From contig NZ_CP082833.1 in assembly GCF_021278985.1 (NCBI RefSeq), forward strand, positions 5,277,876 to 5,341,875: a stretch of DNA of 64,000 nucleotides. The letters are read 5' to 3'. Below, in pieces: positions 6,980 through 16,367 of this stretch. A program made the position numbers and the translations under genes. The notes under the pieces are model-generated. The model was not told the DNA's origin. It saw nothing but the letters and a program-made list of their open reading frames with translations, and made no database searches. This DNA is from Citrobacter rodentium NBRC 105723 = DSM 16636. GTDB lineage: Bacteria > Pseudomonadota > Gammaproteobacteria > Enterobacterales > Enterobacteriaceae. Position 1 is the stretch's first letter. Each line of letters begins with the position of its first letter.

Positions 6980-7158
6980 CGCGTCAGCACTGGACACACA
7001 GAACGCCACGTAAAGCCGCGCGCTGTGTTCTGGCCCTGTTTCTGATGATGTTGCTTCCGTTGGGATGCACAGACATTAACAGAGCGGGCCAGCTGTTTGA
7101 CGCGGCGGCGCAGGTCTGCCGGATTATTGACGGTATCCGGCAGTGTTCGCAGAACTGA
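6976..7158 (+). CDS. small lipoprotein, possible outer spanin
   Basis: 60 residues: basic N-terminus, hydrophobic helix and a lipobox LPLGC with the modified cysteine at residue 31, leaving a mature lipoprotein of 30 residues. Placed right after the endolysin and overlapping its stop, it fits an o-spanin (Rz1-like) that joins inner and outer membrane at lysis, but it lacks the Pro-rich body and no partner i-spanin is seen. Spanin is therefore only the likeliest option. Confidence 0.5.
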   Translation: MTRQHWTHRTPRKAARCVLALFLMMLLPLGCTDINRAGQLFDAAAQVCRIIDGIRQCSQN

Positions 7159-7178
7159 TTTTTTAAGGTTTTGGACAG

Positions 7179-7499
7179 ATGAAACAAAAAGAAAACACCG
7201 CGATTGCACTGGTGGAAGCCGCTGTTCCCGGGCGTCCCTTTAAGTTCGGACTGACGCAGGTTGTGGCTTTGCACGTCAGCGGAGAATGCGGGGAAATTAA
7301 AGCCCGTACCCAGTATGCAGATGGTGAAAACCGTTATCTGGTTTATTACCAGGACGCCCGCAAGGCAGCACAGCTGAAATGGTTTGGCGAGTCCATGCTG
7401 GAAATGATTGAGGATGTCCGCCATCCCGGAATGCCTGTATTTGCAGTCACCGAACTACCTGATGACGCAACGGTTTCAGATACCCGGAAGGGCGTTTGA
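7179..7499 (+). CDS. conserved Mu-like phage protein of unknown function
   Basis: The 106-residue protein contains LHVSGECGEIKARTQYADGENRYLVYY, the look of a small beta-barrel, and is found between lysis and packaging genes in Mu-like phages. It has no signal peptide or membrane segment. Its stop overlaps the ATG of the next gene. Confidence 0.6.
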   Translation: MKQKENTAIALVEAAVPGRPFKFGLTQVVALHVSGECGEIKARTQYADGENRYLVYYQDARKAAQLKWFGESMLEMIEDVRHPGMPVFAVTELPDDATVSDTRKGV

Positions 7500-7999
7500 T
7501 GGCGTGGTCACAGGATATCAGGGACAAAGTCCGTAACGGGTACATCTTTGACCAGCTTCCGCTGGATATCGTCGCAATGAAGTACGCCGTGCCGCACGAC
7601 ACCGCACGGCGCTGGAAAACGCAGGCGATGAAGAACGGCGACGACTGGGACAAGCTGCGGGCCGCGCACGCGCTCGCCGGTGACGGGCTGGAAAGTGTCG
7701 CCCGCACCGTACTTATCAGTCTGGTGGTGAAGTGTCAGACGACGCTTGAACGGCTGAACCAGAACCCGGACATCCCGCCGCAGGAGTCCGTCGAACTGCT
7801 GGCGAGTCTGTCTGACAGTCTCAGTAAGGCGGTGGCCAGCAGTAAAAAAATCCTGCCGGAAACCGACCGGCTCGCCACAGCACTGGAAGTGGTGCAGCGG
7901 CTCGGCGCGTTCATCAAGGAGCGTCACCCGGCACAGTATGCCGCGTTCCTTGAGGTGCTCGAAGGCTTCGCTAAAGAGCTTGAGGATAATTTCAGTTAA
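7499..7999 (+). CDS. Mu gp27-like protein (DUF1804), probable small terminase
   Basis: 166 residues starting at the ATG overlapping the previous stop. The N-terminal part (DIRDKVRNGYIFDQLPLDIVAMKYAVPHDTARRWKTQA) is a helix-turn-helix typical of DUF1804 proteins and of terminase small subunits. The remainder is helical. In Mu-like phages gp27 lies just before the large terminase gp28 and is taken to recognise the packaging site. Here a methyltransferase gene separates the two. Confidence 0.82.
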   Translation: MAWSQDIRDKVRNGYIFDQLPLDIVAMKYAVPHDTARRWKTQAMKNGDDWDKLRAAHALAGDGLESVARTVLISLVVKCQTTLERLNQNPDIPPQESVELLASLSDSLSKAVASSKKILPETDRLATALEVVQRLGAFIKERHPAQYAAFLEVLEGFAKELEDNFS

Positions 8000-8005
8000 C
8001 CACAG

Positions 8006-8025
8006 CGGCCCGGTTTTCCGGGCCG
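8006..8025 (+). terminator. perfect hairpin after the gp27-like gene
   Basis: CGGCCCGG-TTTT-CCGGGCCG, an 8-bp perfect stem 6 bases after the gp27-like stop. No U tract follows, so attenuation or an mRNA processing signal is as likely as termination. Confidence 0.45.
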
Positions 8026-8045
8026 TCTGATATTCGGGATTTGTA

Positions 8046-8786
8046 ATGCAAAAACAGATTATTGGTAACGCAACGTTGTATTGCGGTGATGTTCTTGATG
8101 TGCTGCCGGCGTTATCTGAACGTTTTGATGCCGTCATTACCGACCCGCCTTACAGCAGTGGTGGCACACACAAATCAGACCGCAGCATGGCCCCTTCGGA
8201 CAAGTATGTCGGTCACACTCAGTATGCCGAGTTCACCGGCGATAACCGCGACCAGCGCAGCTGGGCGTTCTGGTGTTCCATGTGGATATCTCATGCATTG
8301 CACAGGCTGAATCCCGGCGGTTATTTCATGGTGTTCAGTGACTGGCGACAACTACCGGCGCTTACCGATGCATTTCAGGCCGGTGGTGTGCTGTGGCGCG
8401 GTCTGGTTGTCTGGGATAAAACGCAGGCTTCCCGTGCGCCACACACCGGCTATTTCCGGCATCAGGCCGAGTATGTGGTCTGGGGCAGCAACGGAAAACT
8501 CGACAAATGCCCGCACGGTGGCCCGTTCCCGGGCGTGATTACGCAGCGTGTTGTCCCGTCCGAAAAACTGCACATGACGGCAAAGCCGGTTCAGCTGATG
8601 GCCGAGCTGGTTAAACCGCTGGCACCGGATGCGCACGTTCTCGATCCGTTTATGGGAAGCGGCACCACCGCCATCCCTGTACTTGCCCGTGGCGGACGGT
8701 TTACCGGCATTGAAATGACTAACCAGTATTTTGATATCGCCTGCGCACGTATCGAAAAAGCGCAGGCAGAAGCAGCGCAGGTGTGA
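8046..8786 (+). CDS. DNA methyltransferase (N6-adenine/N4-cytosine type)
   Basis: 246 residues. The catalytic DPPY motif is at residues 33-36 and the AdoMet-binding FMGSGTT motif near 203-208; this order (IV before I) marks the beta class of amino-methyltransferases. No endonuclease is nearby, so it is a solitary phage methylase, probably protecting phage DNA from host restriction or imitating host methylation. The target sequence cannot be read from the protein. It ends 2 bases before the large terminase start. Confidence 0.9.
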   Translation: MQKQIIGNATLYCGDVLDVLPALSERFDAVITDPPYSSGGTHKSDRSMAPSDKYVGHTQYAEFTGDNRDQRSWAFWCSMWISHALHRLNPGGYFMVFSDWRQLPALTDAFQAGGVLWRGLVVWDKTQASRAPHTGYFRHQAEYVVWGSNGKLDKCPHGGPFPGVITQRVVPSEKLHMTAKPVQLMAELVKPLAPDAHVLDPFMGSGTTAIPVLARGGRFTGIEMTNQYFDIACARIEKAQAEAAQV

Positions 8787-8787
8787 C

Positions 8788-10428
8788 GTGGCAAAACGTA
8801 AACTTTCCATTAAAGAGTTTCAGAGAAGCCTGCAGGAGTACATCGCCAACCTCCGCCAGACCATCGAGGCTGAATGTCTGGGGTTCGATGTAAACCCGCA
8901 GGCCACACAGGCCCGCCGGGCGGCAGTCTGCGACCCGGTGACGGGCTACGATTATTTTGTCGAAAACTATTTCCCGCATTACGTCCGCAACCCGGCAAAA
9001 AGTGAGCTGCATAAATACCTGTTCAGCCGTCTGCCACAGGTTGTGGCAAGCCCGGCCCCGGAGAACGACGCCATCGCCGCGCCTCGTGGTGAGGCAAAAT
9101 CCACGCTGGTGACTCAGCTGTTTACCCTGTGGACCATTATCCGGGCCATTAAGCATTACCCGGTCATCATTATGGACAGTATCGACCAGGCTTATCCGAT
9201 GCTGGAAGCCATCAAGGCTGAACTGGAATTTAACCCCCGTTTAAAAAACGATTTCCCGGAAGTGTGCGGGCAGGGGCGCGTCTGGCGTATGGGGACCATC
9301 GTCACGGCCAACAATATCAAGGTGACCGTTGCCGGTAGTGGTAAAAAACTGCGTGGTCTGCGCCACGGCCCGTACCGTCCTGACCTGATCATCCTCGACG
9401 ACATCGAGAACGACGAGATGGTGCGTAACCCGGAGCAGCGCGACAAGCTGCACGACTGGCTCACCAAAACCGTGATGCCGCTGGGTGAGGCTGGCGGTAA
9501 AACCGATATTATTTATATCGGAACCATCCTGCATTACGACTCCGTGCTGTCGCGCACACTGAATAACCCGATGTGGAAAACGGCCCGTTTTAAGGCTGTC
9601 ATTCAGTGGCCTGCCAACATGAAGCTGTGGGACGAGTGGGAAGAACTCATCCGCAACAAACAGCCGGAAGCGGCGGAGGCACTTTACCGGCAGAACGAAG
9701 CCGAGATGCTCGCCGGGTCGGTGGTGTCATGGGCGGCGCGTCCCCTGCTGGCGCTGATGAAAATCCGTGTTCGTGACGGTCATGACACCTTTGATTCTGA
9801 ATACCAGAACGACCCGGTCAGCGGTGAAGATGCGCTGTTTGCGGGCTGCATTAAGTTCTGGGTTAACCGTCTTGATGAATGGGTGTTTTATGGTGCTGTT
9901 GACCCCAGTCTCGGGAAGAAAAACAAAAACCGCGACCCGTCGGCCATTCTCGTGGGGGGCTTTAACCGCTTTACCGGCATTCTGGATGTGGTTGAAGCCG
10001 ATATCCGCCGACGTCTGCCAAACAAACTTATCGAAGACGTGATTAAGTATCAGCGGGAATACCACTGTCTGTGCTGGTCGTTTGAGTCCGTCCAGTTTCA
10101 GGAGTTTCTGCGTACCGTGCTGGTTGAGCGTTCGGCGGCGCTGGGTGTGCCGGTTCCGGCGCTGCCGGTCATCCCGCTGGAGGATAAGGCACTGCGTATC
10201 GAGTCCCTTCAGCCGCATATGGCCAACGGCCTGATTCGTATCAGTCACACACATCAGACACTGATTGACCAGCTGCGCCACTACCCCAAAGCTGACCACG
10301 ATGATGGCCCGGACTGTCTGCACATGCTGTGGACGCTGGCGGTTTCGCGTAGCGCAAAATTTCAGATTCACACCCCACGCAGCACCGGGCGTGACCGTGG
10401 CGGGCGTTTTGGTTCAGGAGGATGGTAA
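8788..10428 (+). CDS. large terminase subunit (Mu gp28-like)
   Basis: 546 residues from the GTG at 8788; longer forms overlap the methyltransferase. Walker A-like APRGEAKST is at about residues 98-106, Walker B LIILDDIENDE near 200-210, and the C-terminal RNase H-like nuclease begins near residue 372 at YGAVDPSLGKKNKNRDPS. It drives ATP-dependent DNA packaging into the prohead and cuts host-flanked phage DNA at headful. The stop and the next ATG share one base (TAATG). Confidence 0.95.
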   Translation: MAKRKLSIKEFQRSLQEYIANLRQTIEAECLGFDVNPQATQARRAAVCDPVTGYDYFVENYFPHYVRNPAKSELHKYLFSRLPQVVASPAPENDAIAAPRGEAKSTLVTQLFTLWTIIRAIKHYPVIIMDSIDQAYPMLEAIKAELEFNPRLKNDFPEVCGQGRVWRMGTIVTANNIKVTVAGSGKKLRGLRHGPYRPDLIILDDIENDEMVRNPEQRDKLHDWLTKTVMPLGEAGGKTDIIYIGTILHYDSVLSRTLNNPMWKTARFKAVIQWPANMKLWDEWEELIRNKQPEAAEALYRQNEAEMLAGSVVSWAARPLLALMKIRVRDGHDTFDSEYQNDPVSGEDALFAGCIKFWVNRLDEWVFYGAVDPSLGKKNKNRDPSAILVGGFNRFTGILDVVEADIRRRLPNKLIEDVIKYQREYHCLCWSFESVQFQEFLRTVLVERSAALGVPVPALPVIPLEDKALRIESLQPHMANGLIRISHTHQTLIDQLRHYPKADHDDGPDCLHMLWTLAVSRSAKFQIHTPRSTGRDRGGRFGSGGW

Positions 10429-12023
10429 TGGCACAGCTTGTTGATATTTACGGACGCCCGCTGAAACGTGAGGCACTCAAAACCACGCAGTCGGTCAGAG
10501 TGGCGGAACGGCTGCGCATTTATCCCGACCACCCGTCCCGTGGTCTGAACATCAGAAAACTGCCGCGCATTCTGGAAGCCGCCGAGCGCGGTTATCTTCC
10601 GGCGCAGGCGATGCTGTTTGCGGATATGGAAGAACGTGATGGCCACCTGTTCGCCGAGATGGAAAAGCGCAAAAAAGCGTTGCTGACGCTGGACTGGTCG
10701 GTGGAGCCGCCCCGCAATGCCTCGAAGGCAGAAAAGGAGCTGGCCGCCGCCGTGGATGAATGGCTGCACGGCATCCCGGACATGGAGGACATCATCCTCA
10801 ACGGGATGAGCAGTGTCGGTTACGGCTTCAGCTGTCAGGAAATCAGCTGGGCGTTCGTGGATAAAACGTGGTTACCGGATGCGGTGACGCTGCGCCCGCA
10901 TAACTGGTTCATAACTCTGCCGGAACACAATGACGAACTCCGCCTTGATGACGGCAACCGTGGGGAAGATGGCAAGGACGGCTCCGCACTGTGGCCGTTC
11001 GGCTGGCTGGTTCACCGTTACAACGCCCGGTCGGGGTTCCTGGGTTCATCCGGCCTGTTCCGCGTACTGGTCTGGCCATATCTGTTCAAAAACTTTGCGC
11101 TGCGTGATATGGCAGAATTTCTGGAGATTTACGGCCTTCCGGCGCGTATTGCCTACTATGCACAGGGCACCAGTGACGAGGACCGGGACAACATTCTCGA
11201 AGCCCTGGTCAATCTGGGCCATGAAGCGGTGGCCGCACTGCCGCAGGGTAACGAGATTGAATTCAAGGAGGCAGCCTCCGGCGGGCCGGAGGCGTTCATG
11301 TCGATGGTGGAATGGGCGGAGCGTACCACCTCAAAAGTGATTCTGGGCAGTACGCTGACCAGCCAGGCTGACGGTAAAACCTCCACCAACGCGCTGGGTA
11401 ATGTGCATAACGAGGTCCGGCACGACATTCTGGCCGCCGATGCACGCCAGCTGTCCGGCATGTTCAGCAGCCTGATACAGATGATGGCCAGCCTCAACGG
11501 CTGGCAGGATATCCCGCCACGCCGTCTGCCGCGACTGGTGTTTGATGTGCAGCAGGAAGCCGACATTAAGGGCGTGGCGGACGCCGTCAACGTGCTGGTC
11601 AACAATGTGGGAATGAAGGATATCCCGGTGTCGTGGGTACGCAAAAAAACCGGTATCCCCACCCCGAAAGACGGCGAAGAGGTACTGGTGCCGGTGGCAC
11701 AGCGTCTCCCTGTGCAGGCGGGCCTCAGCCAGCTGCGTGAGCGGCTGAATGTTGCCGCGCTCAGTCAGCAGGACAACGGGGAGGACGACCCGGCACAGCG
11801 CGCCATCGACCGTGCAGAACTTCCGGCAGAGGCCATCGCGCAGGGGATGAACGAACTGGTGGCCCCGCTGGTGCAGGCCATACAGGAAGGCCGGGATGCA
11901 GACGAGGCCATGAATGTACTGGCGGAAGCGTGGCCGGAGCTGCCGGATGAAACGCTGCGGCAGTTGCTGACGCAGGCATTCTTTGTGGCGGATATCTGGG
12001 GGCGACTGAATGCCGACAGCTGA
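10428..12023 (+). CDS. portal protein (Mu gp29, DUF935)
   Basis: 531 residues. The ATG at 10428 is chosen because AGGAGG at 10417-10422 leaves normal spacing, whereas the ATG at 10422 lies on that site. The sequence MAQLVDIYGRPLKREALK and the later ISWAFVDKTWLPDAVTLRPHNWF are typical of DUF935 portal proteins, which form the ring at the packaging vertex. It overlaps the minor head gene by 14 bases. Confidence 0.93.
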   Translation: MAQLVDIYGRPLKREALKTTQSVRVAERLRIYPDHPSRGLNIRKLPRILEAAERGYLPAQAMLFADMEERDGHLFAEMEKRKKALLTLDWSVEPPRNASKAEKELAAAVDEWLHGIPDMEDIILNGMSSVGYGFSCQEISWAFVDKTWLPDAVTLRPHNWFITLPEHNDELRLDDGNRGEDGKDGSALWPFGWLVHRYNARSGFLGSSGLFRVLVWPYLFKNFALRDMAEFLEIYGLPARIAYYAQGTSDEDRDNILEALVNLGHEAVAALPQGNEIEFKEAASGGPEAFMSMVEWAERTTSKVILGSTLTSQADGKTSTNALGNVHNEVRHDILAADARQLSGMFSSLIQMMASLNGWQDIPPRRLPRLVFDVQQEADIKGVADAVNVLVNNVGMKDIPVSWVRKKTGIPTPKDGEEVLVPVAQRLPVQAGLSQLRERLNVAALSQQDNGEDDPAQRAIDRAELPAEAIAQGMNELVAPLVQAIQEGRDADEAMNVLAEAWPELPDETLRQLLTQAFFVADIWGRLNADS

Positions 12024-13176
12024 CGATGTTGACCTGGGTTATGCGTACACCCTGAAACCGGAAGAAGCGATTACGTATTTCGAAAGCAAGGGATACGTTA
12101 TCGGCTTCCGCTGGCACGATGTGAAGGACATCGCACACGCCCGGGCGTTCACAGTGGCGGGCGTGCTGAAACTGGATGTGCTGAAGGATATCCGTGATGG
12201 CCTGACGGCGGCAATAGCTGACGGCGGGACGTTCCGGGAGTTTGCTGCACAACTGGAGCCACTGCTGGAATCAAAAGGCTGGCTGGGTAAACGGCTGATT
12301 GTGGACGAGGACACCGGCGAACTGCACGGCAGACAGCTGACGCCGCGCCGGTTGCGCACGATATTTGATACCAACATTCAGTCGTCATATAACGCCGGAC
12401 GTTATCAGCAGCAGATGGCGAACGTGGCTGACCGGCCTTATTTTGAGCGCGTGGCAGTAATGGACCTTCACACCCGCCCGAAACACGCCGCCCTGAACGG
12501 CTTTACCGCCCGGGCGGATGACCCTGTCTGGGCGTTTTTATATCCCCCTGACGGTTATCACTGCCGCTGCCGTATCCGGGCGCGTTCGGCGTCTGATGTG
12601 GAGAAATATGGCCTGACGGTGCAGAGCAGCGAGGGGCGACTGGTTGAGGTTGAACAGGAATATGGCCAGCCGGGCCAGACCATCAGAACAATGGGGCTGA
12701 AGATGCCGGACGGCTCCGTGTATACCGCCGACCCGGGCTTCGGTTTTAACCCCGGCAAAGTGGCATGGCAGCCGGAACTGGAAAAATACGATTACCGCAG
12801 CGCCCGCCAGTATGTCACCGGCACCCTGACCGGGCCGGATTTTGCCCGGGGACTGGCGAACGTCAGCGAACTGGATGCGCGCCAGCGATATCCGCTGGCC
12901 ATCCGTTCACCGGAACAGGTCGCCGCCACGGGCGCTGCACGGCAGACGGTAAACCTTACGGCTGACGTTATGAAGCGCCTCAGTGCAACAGACACGCCCC
13001 CGACCGCCGCCGACTATGTGCTGATGCAGCAGACCATCGAACGGGCGGAGCATGTCACGCAGGACGGCAACGCGTGGCGGTATGCGTTACAGTCGGGCGA
13101 CCGCTGGTCAGTGGCGACGGTTGAGGATGACGTGCTGACAGACTGGGTTATGCAGGACACCCCGGAGGCATCATGA
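12010..13176 (+). CDS. minor head protein F (Mu gp30)
   Basis: 388 residues with the phage Mu F domain: a central block with NIQSSYNAGRYQQQMA, then HAALNGFTARADDPVW and the Cys-rich YHCRCRIRA. It is a head morphogenesis protein associated with the portal. Its start overlaps the portal gene and its stop overlaps gene G, as in Mu. Confidence 0.93.
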   Translation: MPTADDVDLGYAYTLKPEEAITYFESKGYVIGFRWHDVKDIAHARAFTVAGVLKLDVLKDIRDGLTAAIADGGTFREFAAQLEPLLESKGWLGKRLIVDEDTGELHGRQLTPRRLRTIFDTNIQSSYNAGRYQQQMANVADRPYFERVAVMDLHTRPKHAALNGFTARADDPVWAFLYPPDGYHCRCRIRARSASDVEKYGLTVQSSEGRLVEVEQEYGQPGQTIRTMGLKMPDGSVYTADPGFGFNPGKVAWQPELEKYDYRSARQYVTGTLTGPDFARGLANVSELDARQRYPLAIRSPEQVAATGAARQTVNLTADVMKRLSATDTPPTAADYVLMQQTIERAEHVTQDGNAWRYALQSGDRWSVATVEDDVLTDWVMQDTPEAS

Positions 13177-13724
13177 GCACCGGTAAACTGGATATTAAGA
13201 TTGATTTAAGCGCGTATAACACCACGCTGGGGAAACTGATTCGTTCCGTGAAGGACCGGCGCGACCTGATGACGGCGCTTGCGGGTTCCATGCTGGATGC
13301 GGTTGAGACTAACCTGGAACAACAGGGTCGCCCGAAATGGATGGGCTGGAGTCCGGCTTATGCGAAGCGACGCGGCCCCGGGCAAATCCTTCAGAAGTCC
13401 GGGCGACTGGCTGCCAGTATCCGCTCTGCGGTTAACAATAACGAGGCCACGGTCGGGACAAACGTCCGTTACGCCCGTATCCACAACGAAGGCGGCGAAA
13501 TCCGCCATCAGGCACGGACGCAGAACCTGTATTTTAAACAGTACAAAAACGGCAGCGTCAGCACCCGCTTTGTGAAAAAGCGCAACAGTAATTTTGTGCA
13601 GAGCGCAACGGTCGGAGCGTATACGGTCAACATGCCCGCGCGTCCCTTCCTTCAGCTTGTGCAGGACGACATCGACGAGCTGGAGAACACCGCAAACCGC
13701 TATTTTGCGCGTGTGATTGACTGA
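13173..13724 (+). CDS. virion morphogenesis protein G (Mu gp31)
   Basis: 183 residues of the phage virion morphogenesis family, with N-terminal MSTGKLDIKIDLSAYNTTLGKL, a central RPKWMGWSPAYAKRRGPGQILQKSGRLAASI block and a C-terminal ARPFLQL motif. It acts in head completion or head-tail joining. It ends the first head unit; a 200-bp spacer follows. Confidence 0.9.
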   Translation: MSTGKLDIKIDLSAYNTTLGKLIRSVKDRRDLMTALAGSMLDAVETNLEQQGRPKWMGWSPAYAKRRGPGQILQKSGRLAASIRSAVNNNEATVGTNVRYARIHNEGGEIRHQARTQNLYFKQYKNGSVSTRFVKKRNSNFVQSATVGAYTVNMPARPFLQLVQDDIDELENTANRYFARVID

Positions 13725-13765
13725 ATGGTCACAAACGCGCTGTAATCGTCTGTGACAACATAAAC

Positions 13766-13905
13766 GCCTCACGGATGAGGCATTACAGCGCTGCACCCCG
13801 TAAATGCTGTCAGAATCGTTTTTAAAAGGGTTTTAAAAACGGTTTTATTTCCCCTTTTATCCTTTCCCGTTATGGCAGGGTGCTGAACACCCTCAACAGT
13901 ACCCC
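13766..13905 (+). promoter_or_regulatory. late-unit spacer with repeat element B
   Basis: The spacer between genes G and I holds a GCCTCA-CGGA-TGAGGC stem (13766-13781), an AT-rich tract and, at 13877-13905, AGGGTGCTGAACACCCTCA followed by ACAGTACCCC. The last element matches 5611-5638 closely and 25829-25844 in part, and its AGGGTG/CACCCT arms can pair. In Mu the promoter PI stands exactly here. A late-promoter or leader role is inferred from position and repetition. Confidence 0.42.
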
Positions 13906-13924
13906 GTTTTCTCCTTCCGTCATC

Positions 13925-15049
13925 ATGCCGCGTATGAAGATGAACATTGCGGCATTAAGCCTCGAAATCACCAAAGCAACTCACAGCGAAATCCAGCTGT
14001 TTCCGGCAGGCGAGTTCAGTGCGGTGGATGGTCGCCCACATACCGATGAAGTCGAAAGCGGTAAATGGGTGCTGACCGCTGAACTGGCCGCGCAGCTTGT
14101 CGCACAGGTGGCAGCCCGTGCCACGCCTTTTGTCATTGATTACGAACATCAGACGCTGCGCGCCGTAAACAACGGCAAGCCCGCCCCGGCGGCGGGCTGG
14201 TTCAGCCAGGTGGAATGGCGAGAAGGTGCGGGCCTGTATGCCACCGGTGTGGAGTGGACGGAGAACGCGGCGGCCATGATTGCCGCCGGTGAGTACAAGT
14301 TTATTTCCCCTGTTTTTGCCTACAACAAGCGCGGCGAAGTGCTGGAGCTGTTACATGCTGCGCTGACCAATACCCCTGCGCTGGACGGTATGGACGCGGT
14401 CATGCTGGCTGCGGCCAGCCGTCTGGCGAGTCTGTCAACTGAAACGGAGACCACAACAGTGGATGAAGAACTGTTAAACGATTTGCTGTCCAGTCTGCGC
14501 TGGATGCTTAACCTTCCGGTGACCTCGACGGCAGAAGATATCAAAAACGAGCTGCAAAAAGTCGTTGACCTGATTTCGAACGGTCAGGGAACGGCGGCGG
14601 CATCCGTCAGCCTGCTGGCCCTGCTGAATCAGAAAGACGAGCAAATCGCCAGCCTGTCAGCAAATGCCTATGACCCGACGAAGCATATTCCTCTGACGGC
14701 ATATGAAGAACTTCAGGAGCGTTATGCCGTACTGGCGCAACAGTCCGGTGAGGCCGAAGCCGGGGCACTGATTCAGGCGGCGCTGTCTGACGGACGACTG
14801 CTTCCGACGCTGGAAGACTGGGCGAAAGATTACGCTCGTCGCGATATCAACGGTTTTAAAACCTGGCTGGATAAAACCACCCCGCTTGCCGCACTCAGCA
14901 GCACCCAGACCGGCGGCAAACCACCCAAAACGCCGTCACCGGCCCCGGCGCAGATTAAAACCGGCGATGACGTCGATGTCGATATCGCCATTTGTTCAAT
15001 GATGGGCGTTGATCCAGAGGATGTCGCCCGTTACGCAGGAGACAAGTAA
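13925..15049 (+). CDS. prohead protease and scaffold (Mu gpI)
   Basis: 374 residues from ATG 13925; a GTG at 13880 would add 15 residues but lies in the repeated element. The N-terminal domain carries the family block PFVIDYEHQTL with Asp/His, then VEWTENAAAMIAAGEYKFISPVF, typical of Mu-like phage proteases. The C-terminal half is a helical, Gln/Glu-rich scaffold-like region, so protease and internal scaffold are encoded together as in Mu I/Z. No clear ribosome site supports any start. Confidence 0.87.
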   Translation: MPRMKMNIAALSLEITKATHSEIQLFPAGEFSAVDGRPHTDEVESGKWVLTAELAAQLVAQVAARATPFVIDYEHQTLRAVNNGKPAPAAGWFSQVEWREGAGLYATGVEWTENAAAMIAAGEYKFISPVFAYNKRGEVLELLHAALTNTPALDGMDAVMLAAASRLASLSTETETTTVDEELLNDLLSSLRWMLNLPVTSTAEDIKNELQKVVDLISNGQGTAAASVSLLALLNQKDEQIASLSANAYDPTKHIPLTAYEELQERYAVLAQQSGEAEAGALIQAALSDGRLLPTLEDWAKDYARRDINGFKTWLDKTTPLAALSSTQTGGKPPKTPSPAPAQIKTGDDVDVDIAICSMMGVDPEDVARYAGDK

Positions 15050-15445
15050 ATGGATCGCAATACCCCCTATCGTGACGGCGAACTGAACCCGGTGCCGGTT
15101 GCCGCTGCGACCGAAATTTTTGGCGGTCATATGGTGGCCGTTAACGCATCCGGTTATGCCGTTCCGGCCAGTGCCACGGCCTCACAGATTACGCTGGGCG
15201 TGTCTGATAGCTGGGCGGATAACAGTACCGGCAGCGATGGCGATGTCACTGTTCTGGTGCGTTGCGGCAAAGATTTTCTGATGGTGAACAGCACCTCAGA
15301 CCCGGTCACACAATCGCAGGTCGGCAAGCTGTGCTACGTGGAAGACAGCGTGACCGTGGCAAAAACCGACAACAGCAGCGCCCGTCCTGTCGCCGGGAAA
15401 GTGATCGGCATCTGTGGCGATGGCGTCTGGGTTCATTTCAGTTAA
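15050..15445 (+). CDS. head decoration-like protein (DUF2190-type)
   Basis: 131 residues rich in Gly, Ala, Val and Ser with a beta pattern (ATEIFGGHMVAVNASGYAVPASA, ITLGVSDSWADNSTG) like capsid decoration or cement proteins. It lies between protease/scaffold and major capsid, the usual place. Its ATG directly follows the protease stop with AGGAGACAAG upstream. Confidence 0.75.
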   Translation: MDRNTPYRDGELNPVPVAAATEIFGGHMVAVNASGYAVPASATASQITLGVSDSWADNSTGSDGDVTVLVRCGKDFLMVNSTSDPVTQSQVGKLCYVEDSVTVAKTDNSSARPVAGKVIGICGDGVWVHFS

Positions 15446-15455
15446 GGAGCGAAAC

Positions 15456-16364
15456 GTGATAGTCAACGCTAAAAACCTCAACCAGATTTTTATTAATCTG
15501 AAGACCACCTATCAGAAAGCCTTCGACCAGACTCCCACTGACTGGCAAAAAGTGGCAATGGAAGTGCCATCAGGCAGCAAGGAGAACGACTACAGCTGGT
15601 TGAGTCGTTTCCCGAAAATGCGCGAGTGGGTCGGTGATAAAAACGTTAAATCTCTGGAAGCCTTCAACTACACCATCCGCAACAAGGACTGGGAAGCCAC
15701 GGTTGAAGTCGATCGTAACGACATCGAGGACGACCAGATTATGGGCTATGCCCTTCAGGCCAGAGACGCAGGCCAGTCAGCGGCAGAACTCCCGGCAGAT
15801 ATTGTGGCGTCCCTTATCAATAACGGTTTTACCAGTCCCTGTTACGACGGCCAGATGTTCTTTGATACCGACCACCTGGTCGCCGGTAAATCGGTGTCCA
15901 ACAAAGGCACCAAAAAACTCAAAGTGGGGTCGCTTGCTGAAGCGAAAGCCTCCTACGGTGCCGCCCGTACGGCCATGCGCAGCCTGAAAGATGACGAAGG
16001 CGCGTCTCTCAGAATCCGTCCGAATCTGCTGGTTGTGCCACCGGCGCTGGAAGATGACGCGAACTACCTGATGACCGCCGAGAAGTTCCCGGACGGTACG
16101 CCGAACCCGTATCGCAACACCGCTGAAGTGCTGGTGATGCCGGAGCTGACGTCGGATTCTGCATGGTTCCTGTTCGACACCTCCCGCTCGGTCAAGCCGC
16201 TGATCTTCCAGCAGCGTAAGAAACCGGTTTTTGTGGAGCAGACGGACTACAACAGCGACAACGTATTCATGCGTAAGAAGTTTCGGTTTGGTGCCGAAGC
16301 GCGCTGTAACGGCGGTTACGGCTTCTGGCAGATGGCATTTGGTTCAGATGGTACGACGGAGTAA
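15456..16364 (+). CDS. major capsid protein T (Mu gp34)
   Basis: 302 residues from the GTG at 15456, preceded by TAAGGAGCGAAAC. The N-terminus MIVNAKNLNQIFINLKTTYQKAF is the hallmark of Mu gpT major head subunits, and FYQ-like blocks further on (PDGTPNPYRNTAEVLVMPEL) agree. It forms the icosahedral shell. The GTG start gives exactly the conserved N-terminus. Confidence 0.95.
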   Translation: MIVNAKNLNQIFINLKTTYQKAFDQTPTDWQKVAMEVPSGSKENDYSWLSRFPKMREWVGDKNVKSLEAFNYTIRNKDWEATVEVDRNDIEDDQIMGYALQARDAGQSAAELPADIVASLINNGFTSPCYDGQMFFDTDHLVAGKSVSNKGTKKLKVGSLAEAKASYGAARTAMRSLKDDEGASLRIRPNLLVVPPALEDDANYLMTAEKFPDGTPNPYRNTAEVLVMPELTSDSAWFLFDTSRSVKPLIFQQRKKPVFVEQTDYNSDNVFMRKKFRFGAEARCNGGYGFWQMAFGSDGTTE

Positions 16365-16367
16365 TGC

